DNA of 64,000 nucleotides. Origin: Pseudomonadales bacterium. Lineage in GTDB: Bacteria > Pseudomonadota > Gammaproteobacteria > Pseudomonadales > Pseudohongiellaceae. A program made the position numbers and the translations under genes. The notes beneath the pieces were generated by a model that did no database searches, was not told where the DNA came from, and was given only the letters and a program-made list of their open reading frames with translations. The stretch is taken from positions 806,001 to 870,000 of the forward strand of contig JACKOK010000001.1 of NCBI GenBank assembly GCA_024234365.1, read 5' to 3'. The stretch's first letter is position 1. Each line of letters opens with the position of its first letter. Shown piece after piece: positions 23,891 to 32,763 of this stretch.

Positions 23891-25855
23891 GTGAAGACAG
23901 GAAACAGACGACATGGCGCAAGAATTTTTTTGTTGTTCGCCGCGCTGGGTGTGAGCGCAGGAGTGGTCGCCCAACAGGGTGTCACGGATGGGCAGTGGCC
24001 CAGTTATGCCGGTGATGCGGGCTCTACCAAGTACAGCAGCCTGGATCAGATCAATGCCGACAATTTTGCCCTCCTGCAACCGGCATGGCGCTGGCAGTCT
24101 GTCGATGGCGACCTGAATTTCGATGATCTGGACCGGGAGGTTTCTTTCGGGCGCATGCAGGGCACGCCGCTGATGGTGGATGGCGTGCTCTATATGATCA
24201 CTTCCCTGAATCAGGTAGTGGCGCTGGATGCCGTCAGCGGCGAGCTGCGCTGGTCGTTCAACCCCGAGATTTACCTCAGCGGTGGCCCGGTGGGCGCCCT
24301 GGGTTTCCACCAGCGCGGGGTGGCCTATTGGCGCAGTGGTGACGAGAAGCGCATTCTGCTGGCAAGCCAGGACGGCTATATTTACTCGCTCCATGCCGAC
24401 GATGGCTCGGTGGACACCGGTTTTGCCAATGGCCGCGTGGACATGACCGAGGGCATCCCGAGGGCCGTGCGCGGCGAACTGGACTGGCAGGGGGCGCCGC
24501 CCCTGGGCGCGGTATCACCGCCCATTGTGGTGGGCGATATTCTGGTGGTGTCGCAGATTACCTCCAATCGCCCCCGCTACAAGGAGCGCCCGCCGCTGTG
24601 GATTCGTGGCTACAACATCCGCACGGGCGAACTGGTGTGGACCTTCCACACCATTCCGCTGGAGGGGGAGTTCGGCAACGAGACCTGGGAGGACGATTCC
24701 TGGCGCACCGCCGGCAACGGTGGCGTGTGGTCGATGATGAGTGCCGACCTGGAACTGGGGTATGTGTATCTGCCCACTGAAGCGGCCACCAATGATTTCT
24801 ATGGTGGGCACCGGCCCGGCGACAATCTGTTTACCGAATCCCTGGTGTGCCTGGATGCCCGCACGGGGGAGCGCGTGTGGCATTTCCAGATGGTGCATCA
24901 CGGCATCTGGGATTTCGACAACCCTGCGGCACCGAACCTGATCGACATCGAGGTGGACGGGCGCAGAATCAAGGCCGTGGCCCAGGTGACCAAACAGGGC
25001 TTTACCTATGTGTTCGACCGTGTGACTGGAGAGCCAGTGTGGCCGATTCCCGAAACGCCCGTGCCGCAGTCCGATTTCGCCTTGCCCGGCGAGCATCTGT
25101 CGCCCACCCAGCCCATTCCTTCCAGGCCGCCTGCCTTTGCACGGCAGGGCGTATCCGAGGAGGACCTGGTGGATTTCACGCCCGAGATTCGTGCCGAGGC
25201 GCAGGAGATTCTCCAACAATACACCTATGGCCCACTGTTCACGCCGCCCACGCTGTCGGTGCCCGGTGGCAACCGGGGCACGCTGATCCTGCCGGGGGCG
25301 GGTGGGGGTGCCAACTGGACAGGCGCCGGGGTGGACCCGGAGCATGGCATCCTCTATGTGCCGGCCTCGGAAAGCCCTAACGCTCCGCTGATGGTGACGC
25401 TGCCTGCCGAGGAGTCCAATTTCAACTTCCTGCGCCTGTCCAATCAGTCGGTACGCGGGCCGCGTGGCCTACCGCTGCTGAAGCCGCCGTACGCAACCAT
25501 TACGGCGATTGATATGAACAAGGGCGAGATTCTGTGGCAGCAGGCCAATGGTGAGGACTATGCCCCGGTGACGAATCACCCCGACCTCGCTGGCATGGAT
25601 CTGCCTGCGCTGGGTGGCGGCGGACGCCAGGCGGTGCTGGTGACCTCTACGCTGTTGATTCATGCGCAGACGACCCTGGACGGTGCCGTACTGGTGGCGC
25701 GGGACAAGTTCACGGGAGAGGTGTTGCAGAGCATTGCGCTGCCGGCCAATGGCGGCGGGGCGCCCATGACCTATGCGGTGGATGGCAAGCAGTACATCGT
25801 GCTGAGCGTGCTGAGCAATCCGGTGCCGGAGCTGATCGCCTTCGCACTGCCCTGA
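23891..25855 (+). CDS. Exported PQQ-binding-type quinoprotein dehydrogenase
   Basis: This 654-residue protein has a signal peptide (hydrophobic 11-26, ending VVA) and an eight-blade propeller opening with WPSYAGDAGSTKYSSLDQINADNF, then repeated blades such as VVALDAVSGELRWSF and CLDARTGERVWHFQMVHHGIWDFD. These match the glucose/quinate dehydrogenase branch. No adjacent-cysteine pair of methanol dehydrogenases and no cytochrome c motif is seen, so electrons must pass to a separate carrier. The start codon is GTG, with GAGGAG about 9 bases upstream. PQQ synthesis genes are not in the window. Confidence 0.88.
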   Translation: MKTGNRRHGARIFLLFAALGVSAGVVAQQGVTDGQWPSYAGDAGSTKYSSLDQINADNFALLQPAWRWQSVDGDLNFDDLDREVSFGRMQGTPLMVDGVLYMITSLNQVVALDAVSGELRWSFNPEIYLSGGPVGALGFHQRGVAYWRSGDEKRILLASQDGYIYSLHADDGSVDTGFANGRVDMTEGIPRAVRGELDWQGAPPLGAVSPPIVVGDILVVSQITSNRPRYKERPPLWIRGYNIRTGELVWTFHTIPLEGEFGNETWEDDSWRTAGNGGVWSMMSADLELGYVYLPTEAATNDFYGGHRPGDNLFTESLVCLDARTGERVWHFQMVHHGIWDFDNPAAPNLIDIEVDGRRIKAVAQVTKQGFTYVFDRVTGEPVWPIPETPVPQSDFALPGEHLSPTQPIPSRPPAFARQGVSEEDLVDFTPEIRAEAQEILQQYTYGPLFTPPTLSVPGGNRGTLILPGAGGGANWTGAGVDPEHGILYVPASESPNAPLMVTLPAEESNFNFLRLSNQSVRGPRGLPLLKPPYATITAIDMNKGEILWQQANGEDYAPVTNHPDLAGMDLPALGGGGRQAVLVTSTLLIHAQTTLDGAVLVARDKFTGEVLQSIALPANGGGAPMTYAVDGKQYIVLSVLSNPVPELIAFALP

Positions 25856-25862
25856 AATGAAA

Positions 25863-25894
25863 CAAGCCCCCGTCATCAGGATGGCGGGGGCTTG
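25863..25894. terminator. Hairpin terminator between convergent genes
   Basis: CAAGCCCCCG (25863-25872) pairs with CGGGGGCTTG (25885-25894); further inner pairs close on a CAGG loop. There is no T-run. It lies between the dehydrogenase stop and the adhesin stop and could serve both. Confidence 0.65.
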
Positions 25895-25940
25895 CGGATG
25901 CCGGAGTCAACCGGCAGGCAGCATGGCGCTGCCGATGTTT

Positions 25941-28900
25941 TTACAGCGTGTAGTTGCCGGTATCGGAGACCTGCAGGTTCACCCCGATCAGCGTAGCGAC
26001 CGTAAAATACTCGTTACCAGCGCCGTCCGCGTCAACTTGCACCAGGGTGTTGTTCCCGGAGTATGCGAAGCGCAGGAACCCGTTGCTGAACGCACTGCTG
26101 TCGTTCGGAGCATTGAGTGAATCCAGTATCTCGCTGAGGTCGAGAATGTCTCCGCCGTTCTTGTTAAAGCCCGCGATTTGTTCGTTGGCAATCACGAATA
26201 TCTCGTCCAGAACCGGTTCTTCCAGAGAGCTTCCCTGCTCTTTGTCCTGCAGGCGCAGGAGCGAGTCTGTTGACGTGGCGGTGAAGCTAAAGAGACGGTC
26301 TGACCATGCGGGTGAGCTGGTGTAGAGAGTCGTGTAGAGAGGGCCGGCGTTGACTGCGACAGCCTCCGTTCCGGACGCAAATATAAAATCAGTTTTTGCC
26401 ACGGACACGCCTACGGTATAGCTCTGCCCCGGAACGGTTGCCAGTGTCTGCTGGATATACTCGTGCTCCCATGTATCCATAATCGCGAATGCACCGCCAT
26501 CTTTCGGGTAGAGGGTCTCGGGGAAATTATAGTAGGAGGCTTCAATGCTAACACCACTACCGCTCCAGCCAGCCCGCCCATTTTCAAAGGAGCCGTTGAA
26601 GACCAGGTTTTTCAGCGTGTACACATCTGCGACAGACTGCACATCGATAGACAGTGTTGTGCTGTCACTGCTGGCGCCGCCGGAACCTGTGGCGGCGAGG
26701 TCGTTCACGCTGACTGACAGCGTATCGGCTCCTGCAAAATTGGCATCCCCCTGATAGACCAGTGAGTTTGCCAGTGCTGCATTGATGCTGGCTAAGGTGC
26801 CGGTGACAGCCAGTGTGCCGTCACTGCCGTCGAGATCGCCGGAAAGACCGGCGCCGGACAGGGACAGCGAGCCGTTGCCCACGCTCAAAGACACGGTGAT
26901 CGGGTTGTTGCCGGCATCGATGTCGCTGATGCTGAGGCCGTACACCGTGGTTGCTGTGTCTTCATAGGCACTGAGGTCCGCTGCCAGACGGATGTTGTCC
27001 AGCGCCGGCCCCCAGGCATCGTTCGAATTGACGGTAGAGTCGGTGCCACTGAAACGCAGCGTGGCGTCCGGCCCATACGCCGTGAAGGTGAAGGAATGCG
27101 TTGTCCACTGCATGTTGCTGGTGGAATTGTTGAGGCTGTAGGTGTAAAGCTGAGACTCCACATCGCCGATCTGATAACCGCTGGTTTTTCTTACCTGCAG
27201 GGTTTCTGTGCCCGTAGGTGAGCCCGGGTTCTTGGACAGATCAAACAGCACCGTGTACTGCTGGCCCGGTACGGTGAGGATGTTCTGTGTGACGTAGCCA
27301 CCGCCGTGCTCGGCGTTCATGTCCAGAATCTTCGTGCCGTCTGCCGCCTGCCAATCTCCAACGTAGTTGATCTGGTCGTAGGTCCAGCCCGTCATCCCGT
27401 TCTCGAAGGAGCCGTTGGTGATGGCGCTGCGCTGGTACTGGATGGAAGGCGCATCGTTCACGGCATTGACCGTGACGCTGACCGTAGCGGTGCTGGTGGC
27501 ACCGGAATTATCCGTGACCACATAGGTGAAGCTGTCATTGCCCGCGTAATTGGCCGTTGGGGTGTACACCACATCGTTGCCGGAAATGGCAACGGTGCCG
27601 TGCGCGGCTGTGGAAACAGACTGCAGGGACAGGGTGTCGCCATTGTCCGGGTCCGTATCATTGGCCAGCACGCTGATGGTGACGGAGCTGTCTTCGTTCA
27701 CGGACGCTGTGTCTGCGTTTGCTGTCGGGCCATCGTTGCCGCCGGTAATGGTGATGTCCACCTGTTGCTGGGCAATGCCGCCGTGGCCGTCATTCACGCT
27801 GACCACGAAGCTTTCCACCGCCGTTTCGTTTGCCCCCAGGGCCTGGTAGGCCCCGTTGGCAATCTGGTAGTTCCAGTTCACGCCGCCGCCAAGACCAGTA
27901 CCGGTGGTGTCGGCCGCCAGGTAAGCGCTGAGGCTGCCCTGTGTGTTGCCGACCGGGGAGACACTGACGCTGTGGGTGTCACTCAGGTCCACATCGGTGA
28001 AGTTCAGTACGCCGCTGTCCGACACAGAGGCAGGGGAAACGTGCTGGAAACTGCCGCTGGAGTTTTTGTAGGTGAACTCCAGAGAGGCCTCGCCACCCCT
28101 TTCGAAGAAATAGATCTCCACCGGGTAGAGGCCGGGGTTCAGGGTCAGGCTGCCATTAAAGGCCTGCTCGGCGTGGATGCCCGGGTCATTGATGACCAGC
28201 TGGTTGTTCACGCTGACGTAGACACCGTCATCATTGAAGGTGCGGAAGGTATAGGTGTCCGCCTCGGTGATGTTGAGGGTGCTGGTGAGTTTGGCAAAGA
28301 AATAGTTGTTGATGCCTCCGGTGCCATAGCCATTGGTGGCGACAGCCGCTGGCCAGGGAGAGCTGCCGGGGATTTCACCCGCAAAACCGGCCGGGTCGTC
28401 CGTGTAGTCGATGATGGCCGTTTCCGCCGTGTAGTTGGCGGTATGCGTGGCAGCGTAATTGCGCAGGCTGTTGAGGTCGATAGCGCCCTGATAATTGGTG
28501 TACTGCTCTACCGTAAAGGGCTTGGCTGCCGGGGACAGCGTGACGGCACCATCGTTGCCGCCGGAGGCGATGACGGGGGCATCGTTGACCCCGGTCACGG
28601 TGACGGTCACGGTGTTGCTTGCCGTGGCGCCGTGCTGGTCTTCGGCTTTCACATCCAGCGTGACCTGGGTGGTTTGGCCGGCAGCCAGGGACTGGAAGTT
28701 GCTGCCCGGGTTGAAGCTCAGGGTGTTGCCGGAAATGGAGGCGGTGCCTGCGGAGGCGGGAGCCAGCAGGGAGTAGCTCAGGTTGCTGCCATCATTATCG
28801 CTGTCGATGTCATTGCCAAGAGCGGAGAGATCAAGAGATACAGTTTGACCGTCTTCGCTGGCGGCCAATACCCCTGCCGCCAGGGTCGGGGCATCGTTGC

Positions 28901-30332
28901 GCCCGGTCACGATAACGGTGGCCGTGTTGAGTACAGAGGTCTGGTGTTGATCCGTGGCTTGAACGATCAGTGTTACGGCGTCGAATTGGCCAACAGCCAG
29001 TTGCTGGAAGTCGCCCCCCGGGTTGTAGGTCAAGGTGGTGCCCGAAATGGATGCCGAACCGGAGGTGGCACCGCCGCCCAGCAAGGTGTAGACCAGGTCG
29101 CTGCCATCGTTGTCACTGTCAACATCATTGCCCAGTGTCGACAGATCGAGCGTGACTGCAGAGCCGTCTTCGCTGGCGAACAGTGTGCCTATCGCCAGAG
29201 TCGGGGCATCGTTGGCACCGGTAATGGTGACGGTCACGGTGTTGGTCGCGGTGGCGCCGTGCTGGTCTTTGGCCTCCACATCCAGCGTGAGCTCGGTGGT
29301 TTCACCGGCAGCCAGGGACTGGAAGTCGCCGCCCGGGTTGAAGGCCAGCGAGGTGCCATTGATGACGGCGGAGCCTGCGGCGGCGGCACCCAACAATGTA
29401 TAGGTGAGGGAGCTGCCATCGTCGTCGTTGTCGGCATCGTCGGCCAGGGCGGACAGATCGAGAGTAACCACGGGGCCGTCCTCGCTGGCGGCCAGGGTGC
29501 CGGCGGCCAGAGTGGGGCCGTCATTGGTGCCCACCACGGTGATGCTCAGGGTAGCCGGAGCGGAGATGGCTCCGTGGCTGTCCATGGCCACATAGGTCAC
29601 CGTCTGCACGGCGGTTTCGCCGAGATGCAGCGACTGGAAGTTGTTGCCCGGGTCGTAGCTGAAGGTGCCATCGCCATTGTTTGTCAGCGTGCCCACTGCC
29701 GGGGCTTCGAGAATGGTGTAGGTGAGGGTGCTGCCATCGTCATCACTGTCCACATCGTCGCCCACGAAGGCGCCACTGACGCTGCCGCCATCTTCCTCGG
29801 CCAGCACGGAGACATTCTCCACCACGGGTGTGTCGTTGACACCGGTCAGCACTACGGTGGCCCTGGCCCAGCTCAGGGTGCCACTGGCCAGACGAATGGC
29901 GTAAATGAAGCTGTCCGTCATAGTCTCGCCGAGGGCCAGTTTGGTCAGCTCGTCGGCATAGTTGGCATCAATGGAGGAGGTGTCATAGGCAACCTGCCCG
30001 GAGGAGGTCACGGAGAGCGAGGCACCAAACAGGCTGCGGTTGCCGGCGATGCCGGTGATGTCCGCGCCGTCCTGCTCCAGCAGGTCTCCTGCTTCGTGGC
30101 CGGCCATGGCGCCGGACTGATTGACGCCATCGTCAACGGACCACAGGGTTTTTGCCTTGCCGCCCAGGTCGTTGCTCATCACATCAAGCAGGTACACCGT
30201 GCTCTGATAATCCAGCTGTCCGCTCTGCGGTGTGCCGAGGGCATCGTCTTTCGCCTGGGGGGTGTTCAGAAAGGAGGTCTCGGTGCCTCCATCGGTGTTC
30301 TTGGAGTTGCCTTTATTGTTTGTAGTGCTCAT
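25941..30332 (-). CDS. Giant repeat adhesin with PA14 domain, probable type I secretion substrate
   Basis: This 1463-residue acidic protein has no N-terminal signal peptide. Order: a cadherin-like N-terminal unit (about 25-170), four tandem repeats of about 105 residues (about 170-600, each with an EDG ... DLSALxxDxDxDxDGSxLxY calcium-binding-like strand and an NDAPTLA linker), a PA14 domain (about 610-760, NYFFAKLTSTLNI and FNDDGVYVSVN), a VNEDSSVTISVLANDTD cadherin-like unit, two NGSFENG ... PGQxYTV jelly-roll modules (about 1000-1130 and 1280-1410), and a C-terminal GGDILDLSEILDSL region resembling type I secretion targets. It is probably a surface adhesin binding glycans. No exporter genes lie nearby. 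Confidence 0.88.
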   Translation of the reverse strand: MSTTNNKGNSKNTDGGTETSFLNTPQAKDDALGTPQSGQLDYQSTVYLLDVMSNDLGGKAKTLWSVDDGVNQSGAMAGHEAGDLLEQDGADITGIAGNRSLFGASLSVTSSGQVAYDTSSIDANYADELTKLALGETMTDSFIYAIRLASGTLSWARATVVLTGVNDTPVVENVSVLAEEDGGSVSGAFVGDDVDSDDDGSTLTYTILEAPAVGTLTNNGDGTFSYDPGNNFQSLHLGETAVQTVTYVAMDSHGAISAPATLSITVVGTNDGPTLAAGTLAASEDGPVVTLDLSALADDADNDDDGSSLTYTLLGAAAAGSAVINGTSLAFNPGGDFQSLAAGETTELTLDVEAKDQHGATATNTVTVTITGANDAPTLAIGTLFASEDGSAVTLDLSTLGNDVDSDNDGSDLVYTLLGGGATSGSASISGTTLTYNPGGDFQQLAVGQFDAVTLIVQATDQHQTSVLNTATVIVTGRNDAPTLAAGVLAASEDGQTVSLDLSALGNDIDSDNDGSNLSYSLLAPASAGTASISGNTLSFNPGSNFQSLAAGQTTQVTLDVKAEDQHGATASNTVTVTVTGVNDAPVIASGGNDGAVTLSPAAKPFTVEQYTNYQGAIDLNSLRNYAATHTANYTAETAIIDYTDDPAGFAGEIPGSSPWPAAVATNGYGTGGINNYFFAKLTSTLNITEADTYTFRTFNDDGVYVSVNNQLVINDPGIHAEQAFNGSLTLNPGLYPVEIYFFERGGEASLEFTYKNSSGSFQHVSPASVSDSGVLNFTDVDLSDTHSVSVSPVGNTQGSLSAYLAADTTGTGLGGGVNWNYQIANGAYQALGANETAVESFVVSVNDGHGGIAQQQVDITITGGNDGPTANADTASVNEDSSVTISVLANDTDPDNGDTLSLQSVSTAAHGTVAISGNDVVYTPTANYAGNDSFTYVVTDNSGATSTATVSVTVNAVNDAPSIQYQRSAITNGSFENGMTGWTYDQINYVGDWQAADGTKILDMNAEHGGGYVTQNILTVPGQQYTVLFDLSKNPGSPTGTETLQVRKTSGYQIGDVESQLYTYSLNNSTSNMQWTTHSFTFTAYGPDATLRFSGTDSTVNSNDAWGPALDNIRLAADLSAYEDTATTVYGLSISDIDAGNNPITVSLSVGNGSLSLSGAGLSGDLDGSDGTLAVTGTLASINAALANSLVYQGDANFAGADTLSVSVNDLAATGSGGASSDSTTLSIDVQSVADVYTLKNLVFNGSFENGRAGWSGSGVSIEASYYNFPETLYPKDGGAFAIMDTWEHEYIQQTLATVPGQSYTVGVSVAKTDFIFASGTEAVAVNAGPLYTTLYTSSPAWSDRLFSFTATSTDSLLRLQDKEQGSSLEEPVLDEIFVIANEQIAGFNKNGGDILDLSEILDSLNAPNDSSAFSNGFLRFAYSGNNTLVQVDADGAGNEYFTVATLIGVNLQVSDTGNYTL
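28560..29850 (-). repeat. Tandem 312-315 base repeats inside the adhesin gene
   Basis: The block CTGGAAG within the conserved segment encoding FQSLAAG recurs at 28692, 29004, 29319 and 29634, spacings of 312, 315 and 315 bases. Units are diverged, not identical. Each encodes one Ig/cadherin-like repeat, so copy number could change by recombination. Confidence 0.85.
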
Positions 30333-30592
30333 GTTTTCTCCTTGTTATGAGGTGGCAGGCGTGGCGGGGGATTGCGTATGGCAATTGATAGGAAGGGATG
30401 CTAGGCCTTGGAATTAAACAGAGAAACAAAATTGTTTGAGCAATGTTTAATCAAGAGGGAACAAAAGGGGAAGAAATAATGTTTTCCCGCAAGAGTGGTG
30501 GGAATGTGTTGCGGTTTGATTGGTTTTGGAGAAGCTGCGCGTGCCCCCGTTGGCAGTGACAACGGGGGCATGTCCGGGAGAGGAGTGCGGTG
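30333..30592. other. Intergenic region upstream of the adhesin gene
   Basis: These 260 bases between two minus-strand genes contain an AT-rich stretch (30405-30480) that is the likely adhesin promoter zone. A hairpin with arms TGCCCCCGTTG (30542-30552) and CAACGGGGGCA (30560-30570) lies just after the esterase stop and may be its terminator, though no T-run follows. Confidence 0.55.
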
Positions 30593-31501
30593 TTACTCCG
30601 TGCCTTTTCCCAGTAGACGTAATACGGCACTGATGGTGGCGAGATAGCCTCTGCTGCCTTCGCGGACAAAGGCGCCGTGATCCTCGTTATGAATCAGCCG
30701 CATATTGAATTCATCGCCGGCCAGTACCGCCAGCGCGGGGTAATCGGGCAGGCTCTTCCACGCGGTTTTTCCTTGGGCAAGTTCGCGGGGCAGGGACACC
30801 GGGTAGCGATAGGTGCTCACGATGTACTCCTGGGGAATGCCCCAGGGCAGCCATTCCAGCGGTGAAGTCTGCAGGAAATTATCGATGTGGGTTTCCGGGC
30901 TGCCGCCGATCAGTTTTTCCAGCAGAGGCTCCCCGCAGTAAATTTCGCCGCTAGTGCCAATGGAATCGATGACCAACGGGTTGATATAGGCATCGGCCAT
31001 CACAAGCGCCGTAGGGTTGACGACCGGCTTGACGTAGATCTCGCTGTTCGGGGGCAGTTGCTCGCGCATGGCCAGCCAGGCACCAAAATGCCCGCCGGAG
31101 GAGTGACCCACGATGACCGCTTGAGTGGTGTCGATGGGGTAGTCTTTGGCGATGTCCGCGAGGGCATCAAAACCGTTGGCCAGATCCAGCCAGGTGCCGG
31201 GCCAGCCACCGCCTGGATTGGTGGCTCCGCGGTACTGCATGTTCCAGGCGGCGATGCCGTGCTCGTTCATGGCCTTGGCCATGGCGCGATAGCTGTTCAT
31301 CATGCCTTCGCTGGAGCGCCAGCAACCGGCGTGGAGGAAGGTGACCACCGGGAAGGGGCCGTCTCCCTCCGGCAGGGAGAGTTCCCCGTACTGCATCGGG
31401 TCGGGACCGTAGGGGATTTTGGTCTGTGCAAACGATGGATGTGCTGTCAGCAGCAGACTGGTGGCAAGCGACAGGAAAAGCAGGCGTATTTTTGTTGTCA
31501 T
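30593..31501 (-). CDS. Exported alpha/beta hydrolase (esterase/lipase, BD-FAE-like)
   Basis: This 302-residue protein has a signal peptide ending SFA at about 25. The fold motifs are VVTFLHAGCW (oxyanion region, about 52-61), the nucleophile S134 in VGHSSGGH, a probable acid D in VLAGDEFN and H in NEDHGAF. This matches carboxylesterases and peptidases of the BD-FAE type. Two cysteines (AGCW and IYCGEP) may pair. Only 14 bases separate it from the upstream GlcG-like gene, so the two form an operon. Confidence 0.85.
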   Translation of the reverse strand: MTTKIRLLFLSLATSLLLTAHPSFAQTKIPYGPDPMQYGELSLPEGDGPFPVVTFLHAGCWRSSEGMMNSYRAMAKAMNEHGIAAWNMQYRGATNPGGGWPGTWLDLANGFDALADIAKDYPIDTTQAVIVGHSSGGHFGAWLAMREQLPPNSEIYVKPVVNPTALVMADAYINPLVIDSIGTSGEIYCGEPLLEKLIGGSPETHIDNFLQTSPLEWLPWGIPQEYIVSTYRYPVSLPRELAQGKTAWKSLPDYPALAVLAGDEFNMRLIHNEDHGAFVREGSRGYLATISAVLRLLGKGTE

Positions 31502-31515
31502 GAGATATCTCCCCT

Positions 31516-31989
31516 TCAGTTGCCAATCGCGGCTGCGCCAGCCAGGGAGGCCACTTCGTCTTCGGCAGCGCGGGCGCCACTGGCAGAGACAGCGCCAATC
31601 AGCACGCCATTGCGCATCACCGGCACACCACCCGCGAAGGTAATGCCGTTCTCGATTTCGCTGACCTCGCCCGCCTGCAGTTTCTGGCCGTATTCCCCGG
31701 TGCTCATGCCCGAGGTGACCACGGTCATGGCCTTGCGCAGGGCAATGTTGTAGGAGCCGGTGGAGGCACCGTCGATACGGTGCAGCATGACAGGCATGCC
31801 GGTGTCATCTGCCACCACGATGGTCAGGCGCCAGCCGTTTTCCCGCGCGGAGGCTTCCGCAGCAGCCATGGCCGCTTTGGCCAGTTCATAGGTCATGGCC
31901 TTTGGTTCCGCTGGTGCCTGGGCCAGGGCCGGTTGCAACGCAGTGATCAGGCAGAGGGTAAGCAGGCCTTTGAGGGCAAGTCTGTGCAT
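31516..31989 (-). CDS. Exported GlcG/HbpS-family protein (DUF336)
   Basis: The start at 31989 has AAGGAG 7 bases upstream and gives 157 residues with a signal peptide ending ALA at about 24. The domain carries family blocks such as ALRKAMTVVTSGMSTGEYGQKL and GITFAGGVPVMRNGVLIGAVSASGA. HbpS, a known member, is extracellular and binds haem; GlcG is linked to glycolate use. It is the first gene of a two-gene operon with the esterase. Its ligand cannot be read here. Confidence 0.87.
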   Translation of the reverse strand: MHRLALKGLLTLCLITALQPALAQAPAEPKAMTYELAKAAMAAAEASARENGWRLTIVVADDTGMPVMLHRIDGASTGSYNIALRKAMTVVTSGMSTGEYGQKLQAGEVSEIENGITFAGGVPVMRNGVLIGAVSASGARAAEDEVASLAGAAAIGN

Positions 31990-32160
31990 GGAGTGCTCCT
32001 TCGGATTGTTGTTGTTCTCGTGCACCCTGGTTGCGGGGTGTGATCAGCGCACAAGGTAGCGCATCCTGTGCCGAAATGCAGCCTGCAAGTGCTGGCCGTG
32101 CCGATGCATGCCAGTGCTAGAATAATCGGCATTCAGAACAGGCTGGGAGAGGGGAGCACC

Positions 32161-32619
32161 GTGGCATATTGGCTGATGAAGACGGAACCCGAGGAATGCA
32201 GCATTGACGACCTGGCCGCACATCCGGACAGATCTGTTGTCTGGGAAGGGGTGCGTAATTATCAGGCCCGCAATTTCCTGCGCCAGATGCAGGCAGGGGA
32301 TGAGGTGCTGGTCTATCACTCCAGTTGCAAACAGATTGGGGTGGCAGGCGTGGCCCGGGTGAGCCGTGCGGCGTATCCCGACCCGGCGCAGTTCGATACC
32401 CGCTCTCCCTATGCCGATCCAAAGAGTCCGCCGGACAAGCCCCGCTGGGACGCGGTGGATGTGTGTTTTGTCCGCAAGTTTGCGCGCGTGCTGCCGCTGG
32501 ATGAACTCAAGGCCGTGCCAGCCCTGGAGGCTTTGCCTCTGGTGCGCAGGGGCAACCGTTTGTCCGTGATGCCGGTCAGCAAGGCTGAGTGGCAGGCGGT
32601 GCTGCAGTTGGGCAAGTAA
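32161..32619 (+). CDS. EVE-domain protein (modified-base reader type)
   Basis: This 152-residue single-domain protein opens with YWLMKTEPEECSIDDL and continues with WEGVRNYQARNFLRQMQAGDEVLVYHSS, the signature of the EVE/PUA-like family related to human THYN1. EVE domains bind modified bases such as methylated or hydroxymethylated cytosine. The start is a GTG at 32161 preceded by GAGAGGGG. It stands alone. A role in nucleic-acid modification sensing is inferred only from the family. Confidence 0.92.
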   Translation: MAYWLMKTEPEECSIDDLAAHPDRSVVWEGVRNYQARNFLRQMQAGDEVLVYHSSCKQIGVAGVARVSRAAYPDPAQFDTRSPYADPKSPPDKPRWDAVDVCFVRKFARVLPLDELKAVPALEALPLVRRGNRLSVMPVSKAEWQAVLQLGK

Positions 32620-32714
32620 GCTTTTCCTTTCTTAATCGAACACCTTCCGGATATGCCGATTCTTGGCAGGCACCTGATACAGATTTGATTTCGCGCAGGC
32701 TTGTTAAAGCAAAT

Positions 32715-32733
32715 AAGAATGATTATCATTAGG
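32715..32733. promoter_or_regulatory. Fur box
   Basis: The 19-base site AAGAATGATTATCATTAGG matches the Fur consensus GATAATGATAATCATTATC at 14 of 19 positions, including the central GAT-ATCATT block. It lies 31 bases before the PepSY protein start and predicts iron repression. Confidence 0.82.
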
Positions 32734-32763
32734 CAATGCGCTTGGGAATAGGGATCAAATCAC

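Noticed and set aside
28560..29850. Regular repeats considered as a CRISPR array
   Set aside because: Units are over 300 bases, diverged, and translate into protein repeats; there are no short identical repeats with unique spacers.
27306..30350. A 1014-codon open frame on the plus strand opposite the adhesin gene
   Set aside because: It is a mirror of the repeat-rich adhesin. The minus strand has recognised domains and the right repeat period in protein; the plus frame has none, and its Val/Gly-rich content comes from reading the complement of Thr/Asp/Ala codons.
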